Of a DNA stretch of 64,000 bases, positions 57,627 through 64,000 are shown piece after piece. Positions within the stretch are counted from its first letter, which is position 1. Each line of letters begins with the position of its first letter. The notes under the pieces were generated by a model. The model made no database searches, had not been told where the DNA came from, and was given only the letters and a program-made list of their open reading frames with translations. The translations under genes and the position numbers were made by a program. This DNA comes from Viridibacterium curvum (lineage in GTDB: Bacteria; Pseudomonadota; Gammaproteobacteria; Burkholderiales; Rhodocyclaceae), in NCBI RefSeq assembly GCF_039544165.1, contig NZ_BAABLD010000005.1:186001-250000 (forward strand), read 5' to 3'.

Positions 57627-58987
57627 GTGCGTAACTCCGCGATCGCGTTGGGGACGCCGACGGGGCCAACTGGCGGCGCTTCCTCCGACACCGGTTTTTC
57701 GGCGAGGTAGCGCAGCACGGCCACATAGGAAACGATGAGGAACAGGTACATCGCGAGATAGGCCACCAACGTGGCCGCGATGTTTGCTGCCGGCACGCGC
57801 GAGGCGACGTCCGCCGTGCGCAAGAGGCCATAGACAATGAAGGGCTGGCGGCCGATCTCGGTGACGTACCAGCCGGCCACCGTGGCCAGCCAGCCGGAGA
57901 AGGTCATCGCCACGAAGACGTAGAGCAGGGGGCGTGGCAGCGTGTCCGGAGCGCGCCGCCTGCGCAGCAGCCAGCTGCCGATCCAGCTGGCCGCCAGCAT
58001 CGCCATGCCGGTGCCGACCATGATGCGGAAGCCCCAGAACAGCGGCGCGACCGGCGGGTGCGCATCCGGGAACTGGTCGAGGCCGCGTATCTCCGCATTC
58101 ACGTCATGTTTGAGGATCAGACTCGCGCCGCCGGGAATGCCGATGGCAAAACGGTTACTCTGCGTCGCGGTATCCGGAATCGCGAATAGCAGCAAGGGGG
58201 CGCCGCGCTCGGTCTTCCAGATGCCTTCGATAGCGGCAATCTTCTGCGGCTGGTGTTCCAGCGTGTTGAGGCCGTGCATGTCGCCGACGAAAATCTGTAC
58301 CGGGATCAGCAGGGCTGCAGCGAACACGCTGCTGCGCAGGACCGGCGCGCTGGAGCGGTTGGTCCTGCCACGCACGAACTGCCAGGCACTGATGCCCGCC
58401 ATGAGAAAGCACACCGTAAGCCCTGATGCCAGCAAGGTGTGCGCAAGGCGGTAGGGGAAGGAGGGGTTGAAGACGATCTCCAGCCACGAGCGTGCGTGGA
58501 ATTCGCCGTTGATGATCTCGTAACCCGCCGGGGTCTGCATCCAGGAGTTCAGGCTGAGAATCCAGAATGCTGACAGCGTGGTGCCGAAAGCGACGAGAAA
58601 GGTGGCGATGAGGTGCACGCGCTCCGACACACGCCCATGGCCGAACAGCATGATGCCGAGGAAGGATGCCTCCAGAAAGAACGCTGTGAGCACCTCGTAG
58701 CCCAGCAGGGGGCCGGCGATGTTGCCGACTCTCTCCATGAACCCGGGCCAGTTGGTGCCGAACTGGAAGCTCATGGTGATGCCCGACACCACGCCGAGGC
58801 CGAAGGACAGTGCGAATACTTTGGTCCAGAATCGGTAAGCGACCAGCCAGGCCTTGTCCTGCGTCTTCAGCCATCGCCAGCGGAACATCAGGAGGGCCCA
58901 GCCCAGCGCAATGGTGATGGTGGGGAAGAGGATGTGGAAGGTGATATTCGCTGCGAACTGCATGCGCGCCAGAAGCAGGGCATCCAT
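57623..58987 (-). CDS. cydA: Cytochrome bd-type oxidase subunit I (CydA/CioA)
   Basis: 454 residues, about nine helices. Heme-ligand region ARMQFAANITFHILFPT, SFQFGTNWPGFMERVGNIAGPLLGYEVLTAFFLEASFLG, and GRQPFIVYGLLRTADV are conserved. The protein is shorter than E. coli CydA (522) because the Q loop lacks the long C-terminal insert, placing it in the CIO (cyanide-insensitive) group. Oxidises quinol and reduces oxygen without proton pumping. A GbsR/MarR-type gene lies upstream on the same strand. Confidence 0.95.
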   Translation of the reverse strand: MDALLLARMQFAANITFHILFPTITIALGWALLMFRWRWLKTQDKAWLVAYRFWTKVFALSFGLGVVSGITMSFQFGTNWPGFMERVGNIAGPLLGYEVLTAFFLEASFLGIMLFGHGRVSERVHLIATFLVAFGTTLSAFWILSLNSWMQTPAGYEIINGEFHARSWLEIVFNPSFPYRLAHTLLASGLTVCFLMAGISAWQFVRGRTNRSSAPVLRSSVFAAALLIPVQIFVGDMHGLNTLEHQPQKIAAIEGIWKTERGAPLLLFAIPDTATQSNRFAIGIPGGASLILKHDVNAEIRGLDQFPDAHPPVAPLFWGFRIMVGTGMAMLAASWIGSWLLRRRRAPDTLPRPLLYVFVAMTFSGWLATVAGWYVTEIGRQPFIVYGLLRTADVASRVPAANIAATLVAYLAMYLFLIVSYVAVLRYLAEKPVSEEAPPVGPVGVPNAIAELRT

Positions 58988-59069
58988 GGCGGTGTGACTC
59001 CTTGGCCCTTTGTACTGCCGGCGGTGCGGGCCAGGTCCCGCGCGGCATTCCTGAAACCTGTTGCTGCGG

Positions 59070-59630
59070 CTAGTTGCTCTTGCCTTTGCCGCCGCCGACG
59101 ATCTTCACCTTGCTGGTGAATTCGAGCAGCTTCTGCACGCGAGAGCCCATGCGCATCAGCTGCGCGAGGGTGTTGCGGTCCATGTGTTGCACTTCGTCGA
59201 ACCAGGTGGTGAGCATCTCGATGAGTTCGTGCATGCCGCGCATGCGCTCCTGCGCGACGGCGTCTTCTTCCGACGCAGGCTTTTCCATGAGTGCGCTGCG
59301 CAACATCGACAGGGTGGGCTCGATCTCGCGGCGACGGCGCTCCTCTGCCAGGATCTGGAATACCTCCCAGGCATCCGAGGGTGCATCGAAGTATTCGCGG
59401 CGGTCACCCGGAAGGTGCTTGAGACGCACCAGTCGCCAGGCTTGCAGCTCCTTCAGGCCCATGCTCACGTTGGAGCGCGAGAACTCCAGCGCCTCGGCAA
59501 TCTCGTCGGCGTTCAGGGGGCGCTGCGAGACGTAGATGAGCGCGTAGATCTGTCCGACCGTGCGGTTGATGCCCCAGCGGCTACCCATCTCGCCGAAGTG
59601 GGCGACGAAGCTGCGAACAAGTGGTGTCAT
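59070..59630 (-). CDS. GbsR/MarR-type transcriptional regulator
   Basis: 186 residues from the ATG at 59630. The winged HTH is seen in MGSRWGINRTVGQIYALIYVSQRPLNADEIAEALEFSRSNVSMGLKELQAWRLVRLKHLPGDRREYF, the GbsR/PadR-related pattern; a helical C-terminal half probably mediates dimerisation. A TTG 12 codons earlier would also stay open. It is followed after 82 bases by cydAB on the same strand, so it likely controls the bd oxidase. A palindrome just upstream may be its operator. Confidence 0.85.
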   Translation of the reverse strand: MTPLVRSFVAHFGEMGSRWGINRTVGQIYALIYVSQRPLNADEIAEALEFSRSNVSMGLKELQAWRLVRLKHLPGDRREYFDAPSDAWEVFQILAEERRRREIEPTLSMLRSALMEKPASEEDAVAQERMRGMHELIEMLTTWFDEVQHMDRNTLAQLMRMGSRVQKLLEFTSKVKIVGGGKGKSN

Positions 59631-59672
59631 CTGTTGTCTTCTGAGGGCTGCATTGCCATAGATCAAATAATA

Positions 59673-59686
59673 ACTGAATTTTCAGT
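59673..59686. promoter_or_regulatory. Palindromic operator candidate before the GbsR-type gene
   Basis: ACTGAA-TT-TTCAGT is a 14-base perfect-arm palindrome in an AT-rich stretch 43 bases before the regulator's start; TATTAT beside it on the minus strand may be the -10 box. A further CTGAAAAA follows at 59692-59699. Confidence 0.5.
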
Positions 59687-59829
59687 AATTGCTGAAAAAT
59701 GAAAATATGGCTGAGCAAGCCAGCCTTGGTTGGGGCGCACAGGTCGGTCCGGTGGGGCTCGCGTGGTAAAATTAAAGGCTCCATAGACCACGCCCACCCC
59801 CAAGTCGCGGGGCACAAGGAACAGGCCCC

Positions 59830-60963
59830 ATGTCTGGCAGCACGTTCGGTACGCTCTTCACGGTTACTTCCTTCGGTGAGTCGCATGGCGCGGCCATCGG
59901 CTGCGTCGTCGATGGTTGCCCGCCAGGACTGGCGTTGACTGAGGCTGACATCCAGATCGAGCTGGACCGCCGCAAGCCCGGTACCTCGCGCCACGTGACG
60001 CAGCGCAAGGAGCCGGATACGGTCGAAATCCTTTCGGGCGTGTTCGAGGGTAAGACCACGGGTACGCCCATCGCGCTGCTGATCCGCAACCAGGATCAAC
60101 GCAGCGGCGACTACTCGAAGATCATGAACACTTACCGGCCGGGTCACGCCGATTATGCCTATGCGCATAAGTACGGCGTACGTGACTACCGTGGTGGTGG
60201 CCGCTCTTCGGCGCGTGAAACTGCTGTGCGCGTCGCCGCTGGCGCAATTGCCAAGAAGTGGCTCAAGGAAAAGCACGCCATCGTGATTCGCGGCTGGATG
60301 AGCCAGCTTGGCGAAATCCGCATTCCTTTCAAGGGCTGGGAGCACGTCGGCGAGAACGCCTTCTTCGCTCCGAACGACGAGATCGTGCCGCAGCTCGAAG
60401 CCTACATGGACCAGATCCGCAGCGAGCGCGATTCCATTGGCGCGCGTATCGAAGTCATCGCCACCAATGTGCCACCGGGCTGGGGTGAGCCGGTGTTCGA
60501 TCGCCTGGACGCTGACATTGCCTACGCCATGATGAGCATCAATGCGGTCAAGGGCGTAGAGATAGGTGATGGTTTCGCGACGGTCGCGCAGCGCGGCAGC
60601 TATCACGGCGACGAACTGACTCCCGCTGGTTTCCTGTCGAATCACGCGGGTGGCGTGCTGGGTGGTATCTCCAGCGGACAGGATATCCGCGTGGCCATGG
60701 CCATCAAGCCGACTTCGTCGATTCCGCAAGAGCGTCGTTCCATCGACAAGCTAGGCGAGCCGACGATGATGATGACCACCGGCCGTCACGACCCCTGCGT
60801 AGGCATCCGCGCCACGCCCATCGCAGAGGCCATGCTGGCGCTCGTGCTGATCGACCACGCCCTGCGCCAGCGCGCGCAGAACGCCGACATCACGCCGGAT
60901 GCGCCGCGCATTGCGGGCCTGGCGCCGCACGGCAACCAGGACGTGCCGTCGCCGCGTGATTGA
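59830..60963 (+). CDS. aroC: Chorismate synthase
   Basis: 377 residues. SGSTFGTLFTVTSFGESHGAAIG, RRKPGTSRHVTQRKEPD, RDYRGGGRSSARETAVRVAAGA and FLSNHAGGVLGGISSGQDI are chorismate synthase signatures. Uses reduced FMN to convert EPSP to chorismate, the last step after AroA. TAAAAT at 59767-59772 may be its -10 box. The next gene overlaps its end by 8 bases. Confidence 0.98.
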   Translation: MSGSTFGTLFTVTSFGESHGAAIGCVVDGCPPGLALTEADIQIELDRRKPGTSRHVTQRKEPDTVEILSGVFEGKTTGTPIALLIRNQDQRSGDYSKIMNTYRPGHADYAYAHKYGVRDYRGGGRSSARETAVRVAAGAIAKKWLKEKHAIVIRGWMSQLGEIRIPFKGWEHVGENAFFAPNDEIVPQLEAYMDQIRSERDSIGARIEVIATNVPPGWGEPVFDRLDADIAYAMMSINAVKGVEIGDGFATVAQRGSYHGDELTPAGFLSNHAGGVLGGISSGQDIRVAMAIKPTSSIPQERRSIDKLGEPTMMMTTGRHDPCVGIRATPIAEAMLALVLIDHALRQRAQNADITPDAPRIAGLAPHGNQDVPSPRD

Positions 60964-62107
60964 CGGGCAGTCGGCACGCCTGTCGACGTACTACTTCTGC
61001 TACTTCGCCTACGTCGGCATCTTCATGCCTTACTTCGGGCTGTTCCTGCAGTCGCGCGGATTCGCCGCGACCGAGATCGGCATCCTCATGTCGATGATGC
61101 AGATCATGCGTTTGCTGGCGCCCAATCTGTGGGGCTGGATTGCGGATCGCTGGCAGAACCGCGTGGCGGTTGTTCGTTTGTCAGCAGTCATGTCGCTGCT
61201 GGGCTTTGTCGCGATTTTCTGGGCTGAAGGCTTCTGGGCCTACTTTGCCGCGCTGGGGGTCATGAGTTTCTTCTGGACGGCGACCATGCCGTTGCTGGAG
61301 TCCATGACACTCGACCATCTGGCTGAGCGTGCGGATCGTTACGGCCAGATCCGCGCCTGGGGCTCGGTCGGTTTCATCTTTGCCAGCTTCGGCATGGGGT
61401 TCGTGCTGGAGCGCTGGAGTCTCGGCAGCATCCTGCCGGTGTCCACGGCCATCCTCGCGAGCATCGTGTTGGGATCCCTAGCGTTGCGCGAGCAGAAATC
61501 TGCCCGGGCACGACATCACGAAGATCACTCGGGGCTGGGTGACATCCTGCGCCAACCGGGCGTGCTGGCGCTGTTGCTGGCGTGTCTCCTGATGTCGGCC
61601 GCGCATGGTGCACTGTATGTTTTCTACTCCATCCACCTCAATCAGGCTGGCTATGCCAAACCCCTGATTGGCGCACTGTGGACGCTCGGTGTGCTGGTCG
61701 AGATTGGTGTGTTTTTCCTCATGCCGGGTTTGTTGAAACGCTACTCGTTGCGCGCCATCTTGCTGGTCTGCTTTGCGACGGCAGTGCTGCGATTCACCGG
61801 CATTGGCTGGGGCGTGGCTTCGCTGCCCTTGATTGTGCTGTTGCAATGCCTGCACGGCATCACCTTCGGCGCTTATCATGCCGCTTCGGTGGCAGCCGTG
61901 CATCGCTGGTTCGGGCCGCAGCACCAGTCCTTCGGACAGGCGCTATACGGCAGCATGAGTTTCGGTGCCGGTGGCATCATTGGCGCCAGCCTGTCTGGCT
62001 GGTTGTGGGATCATGCCGGCCCCGGTTGGACCTTCACCAGCAGCGCCGGCTTCGCGCTTGCCGGTTTCCTGATTCTCGCGCTGGCATGGCGCGGTTCTTC
62101 TCGTTAG
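60956..62107 (+). CDS. MFS transporter, HcaT/LacY-like
   Basis: 383 residues from the GTG at 60956, 12 transmembrane helices. STYYFCYFAYVGIFMPYFGLFLQSRGFAATEIGIL and MRLLAPNLWGWIADRWQNRV resemble the MFS_1-like group of 3-phenylpropionate/sugar permeases (HcaT). The short N-terminus and the 8-base overlap with aroC fit the GTG start; an ATG further up lies deep in aroC. The substrate is unknown; the aroC link is a common arrangement in betaproteobacteria. Confidence 0.88.
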   Translation: MIDGQSARLSTYYFCYFAYVGIFMPYFGLFLQSRGFAATEIGILMSMMQIMRLLAPNLWGWIADRWQNRVAVVRLSAVMSLLGFVAIFWAEGFWAYFAALGVMSFFWTATMPLLESMTLDHLAERADRYGQIRAWGSVGFIFASFGMGFVLERWSLGSILPVSTAILASIVLGSLALREQKSARARHHEDHSGLGDILRQPGVLALLLACLLMSAAHGALYVFYSIHLNQAGYAKPLIGALWTLGVLVEIGVFFLMPGLLKRYSLRAILLVCFATAVLRFTGIGWGVASLPLIVLLQCLHGITFGAYHAASVAAVHRWFGPQHQSFGQALYGSMSFGAGGIIGASLSGWLWDHAGPGWTFTSSAGFALAGFLILALAWRGSSR

Positions 62108-62115
62108 GTGCAAAC

Positions 62116-62949
62116 ATGCGTACCGGATTGAATACCTTCCTGCTCTTCGCTGTCATGCTCATGACCACGGCTTGCCAGACCGTGCAGACCACACAGCCCG
62201 GCGTTGTGGGTGTGACGCGTCAGCAGCGCATCATGGGCTCGCTGGAGAACGAATCGCAGCAGATGAACAAGGAATCCGCGCTGGCGTACACGACCACGCT
62301 GCAAAGCGCCGCCAAGAAAGGCGAGCTCAATCCTGACAAGGCGCAGACCGAGCGCGTCCGGGCCATCGCCAACAAGCTGATTCCGCATGTCGTCGTGTTC
62401 CGCCCCGAGGCGAAGAACTGGGCATGGGAAGTGAATGTGCTGGCCAGCAAGGACGTCAACGCCTGGTGCATGCCCGGCGGCAAGATCGCGGTGTTCACGG
62501 GCCTGATCGAAACGCTCAGGGTCACGGACGACGAGTTGGCTGCTGTCATGGGTCACGAGATTTCGCATGCATTGCGCGAACATGCGTTGGAGCGTCAGCC
62601 ACGTGTCATGGCGGCGCAAGTAGGGGGTGTGCTCTTGTCTGTGGGATCGGCGGCGCTAGGCTTCGAACTGCCCCCCGAACTTGCCCAGTCGGCCTCCATG
62701 GCGGCGATTGCACTGCCTAACTCGCGTGAGCAGGAGAGCGAGGCGGATCGCATGGGGCTGGAGCTGGCTGCGCGTGCGGGTTATGACCCCAGCGGTGCGG
62801 TGACCCTGTGGCAGAAGATGGCGAAGCTCGGAGGCAACGCGCCTCCCAAGATTCTCTCGTCCCATCCGCCTAGCGAAGAGCGCCAAGCCGATCTGAAGGC
62901 CACCGTGCCACTGGTCATGCCCCTGTATGAGAAGGCGCGCGGACGCTGA
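62116..62949 (+). CDS. M48-family metalloprotease, lipoprotein
   Basis: 277 residues. Signal peptide with lipobox MTTAC (Cys about 20), then a peptidase M48 domain with zinc motif MGHEISHALREHALER, third ligand region EQESEADRMGLELAARAGYDP. The layout is that of the LoiP/YcaL type of outer-membrane-associated quality-control proteases. It begins 8 bases after the MFS gene. The distal protein substrate is unknown. Confidence 0.93.
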   Translation: MRTGLNTFLLFAVMLMTTACQTVQTTQPGVVGVTRQQRIMGSLENESQQMNKESALAYTTTLQSAAKKGELNPDKAQTERVRAIANKLIPHVVVFRPEAKNWAWEVNVLASKDVNAWCMPGGKIAVFTGLIETLRVTDDELAAVMGHEISHALREHALERQPRVMAAQVGGVLLSVGSAALGFELPPELAQSASMAAIALPNSREQESEADRMGLELAARAGYDPSGAVTLWQKMAKLGGNAPPKILSSHPPSEERQADLKATVPLVMPLYEKARGR

Positions 62950-63363
62950 TCGGCTGTCTGTAGTTGCGGATGTTGCAGATGTCTCATTGCTGGCTTGACT
63001 GTCGCCGCCTTTTCGTATCGTCGATGTTGCGCTAAAGTTCCGCCTCCGGCATGCGTTGTAAGGGTTTGGCCCTGCATGCTGCCCCGGTACATCCGGGTCG
63101 CGGCGACTATCCCCGATGCCGTGAAACTGGTGAATGCTGATGAATCCTGCCCGTCCGATCATTGCTGAACGTTTCGATTTCGCCATGCAGGCACTACTGA
63201 CCTGCGTTGGCGGCACTGTCACGTCCACGGGCACCATCACCACCAAAACGACCAAAACCGTTACCGGATAGTTTCGTCCCGTGCCTCCGCTCGAGTTCCC
63301 GCCAGCGGCGGGGCGGGCGGACCAGAGTCCGGCGGGGACCGAGTTCAATAAAAGGAAATTGCA
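62950..63363 (+). promoter_or_regulatory. asd upstream leader region
   Basis: 414 bases between the M48 gene and asd. TTGACT at 62995-63000 is a possible -35. 63020-63139 is GC-rich with several short inverted repeats but no riboswitch or RNA family that I recognise. A Thr/Lys-rich leader peptide lies at 63140-63271. After it come CCCGCC-AGC-GGCGGG (about 63295) and GGAC-CAGA-GTCC hairpins, and GTCCC/GGGAC can pair across them; none has a T run, so a classic terminator is not evident. Confidence 0.7.
63140..63271 (+). CDS. Thr/Lys-rich leader peptide of asd
   Basis: 43 codons and a TAG stop. The ATG at 63140 has GGTGA 7 bases upstream; an internal ATG at 63185 would give a 28-residue peptide. 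The end GTVTSTGTITTKTTKTVTG has ten Thr and two Lys in 19 residues, like the thr operon leader of enteric bacteria. Asd lies on the pathway to both Thr and Lys, so stalling on their tRNAs is the obvious reading. No homology to any structured protein is seen. Confidence 0.75.
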   Translation: MNPARPIIAERFDFAMQALLTCVGGTVTSTGTITTKTTKTVTG

Positions 63364-64000
63364 ATGCGTGTAGGTTTTGTTGGCTGGCGCGGCATGGTTG
63401 GCTCCGTGCTGATGCAGCGGATGCGTGAAGAGAATGACTTCGCCCACATAGAGCCCGTTTTCTTCACTACTTCCAATGTGGGTGGCAAGGGGCCGGATGT
63501 CGGCCGTGACGTCGAGACGCTCAAGGATGCCAAGTCCATTGACGACCTGAAGGCGCTGGATGCAATCGTCACCTGTCAGGGCGGCGACTACACCAACGAA
63601 ATCTACCCTCAGCTGCGCGCTGCGGGCTGGAGCGGGTACTGGATTGATGCAGCCTCATCGCTCCGAATGAAGGACGACGCGATCATCATCCTCGACCCCG
63701 TTAACCTCAACGTGATTCAGGATGGCCTGCAGAAGGGCGTCAGGAATTATGTTGGCGGCAACTGCACGGTCAGCCTCATGCTGATGGCTCTGGGCGGGTT
63801 GTTCCAGAACGACATGGTCGAGTGGGCTACTTCGATGACTTACCAGGCGGCCTCTGGTGCCGGCGCGCAGAACATGCGCGAGCTGATCGCGCAGATGGGC
63901 CGCATCCATGGGTCCGTGGCCGACTTGCTGGCCGATCCGGCTTCCGCGATTCTCGACATCGACCGTAAGGTGGCCGAGACGATCCGCAGCGACGACTTCC
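63364..64000 (+). CDS. asd: Aspartate-semialdehyde dehydrogenase (3' end beyond window)
   Basis: At least 212 residues, running off the right edge. MRVGFVGWRGMVGSVLMQRM is the NADP site; FFTTSNVGGKGPDV, VTCQGGDYTNEIYP and NYVGGNCTVSLMLMALGGL (catalytic Cys) match the E. coli-type enzyme. Reduces beta-aspartyl phosphate to the semialdehyde for Lys, Thr and Met. AAGGAAA precedes the ATG. Preceded by a Thr/Lys-rich leader peptide. Confidence 0.96.
   Translation, partial: MRVGFVGWRGMVGSVLMQRMREENDFAHIEPVFFTTSNVGGKGPDVGRDVETLKDAKSIDDLKALDAIVTCQGGDYTNEIYPQLRAAGWSGYWIDAASSLRMKDDAIIILDPVNLNVIQDGLQKGVRNYVGGNCTVSLMLMALGGLFQNDMVEWATSMTYQAASGAGAQNMRELIAQMGRIHGSVADLLADPASAILDIDRKVAETIRSDDF

Noticed and set aside
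62950..63139. A lysine or other riboswitch before asd
   Set aside because: Short inverted repeats exist but none of the conserved core of a known aptamer could be recognised; a covariance-model search would be needed.

Overview
The window is a GC-rich chromosomal segment of a betaproteobacterium, most likely of the Rhodocyclales. The main pointers are the gyrA-serC-pheA-hisC-tyrA-aroA-(argS)-cmk-rpsA-ihfB-lapA-lapB gene order, the tmRNA tag ANDEQFALAA, and an acetate cluster (acs, DnaQ-like exonuclease, CBS/DUF294 protein, acetate symporter) of a kind common in that group. Two secreted pectin-active enzymes (a PL10-type pectate lyase cut by the left edge and a CE12-type acetylesterase) suggest a plant-polysaccharide user. 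The species assignment is inference.

Layout. 1-3056 (minus): periplasmic substrate-binding protein, diguanylate cyclase and pectate lyase, tightly spaced. 3363-6241 (plus): membrane sensor fused to a CheA-like kinase core, a CheY receiver and a CheX-type phosphatase. 6254-10741 (minus): one long apparent operon of ECF sigma factor, anti-sigma factor, MsrP, MsrQ, AraC/GyrI regulator and YceI, closed by a terminator. 11022-18604 (plus): acetate activation and uptake. 18691-19012: tRNA-Ser with a repeated 3' end and terminator. 19213-21060: CE12 esterase. 21194-27447 (minus): sigma-54 activator, sirtuin, tmRNA, gph, ubiG, an OmpA-like protein and a TRZ/ATZ-type deaminase.

27587-41874 (plus): DNA gyrase A, then serine/aromatic/histidine biosynthesis, argS, cmk, ribosomal protein S1, IHF-beta, LapA and LapB. 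41919-45224: UDP-glucose dehydrogenase and two ADP-heptose genes (LPS/envelope sugars). 45365-51806: 7Fe ferredoxin and an AddAB-like nuclease-helicase pair. 51901-56556: CBS protein, acyl-CoA ligase, and ilvBN preceded by a valine-rich leader peptide and a terminator. 56589-59630 (minus): CIO-type cytochrome bd oxidase with its likely GbsR/MarR-type regulator. 59830-62949 (plus): aroC, an MFS transporter, an M48 lipoprotein protease. 63140-64000: a threonine/lysine-rich leader peptide followed by asd, which runs off the right edge.

No CRISPR array, insertion sequence, prophage or rRNA was seen. The most notable non-routine signals are the two amino-acid leader peptides (ivbL-like before ilvBN; Thr/Lys-rich before asd), the self-contained CheA/CheY/CheX module, the sensor-cyclase-pectate lyase cluster, the sigma/anti-sigma MsrPQ operon, and duplicated tRNA-Ser and tmRNA 3' ends that look like traces of integration events.
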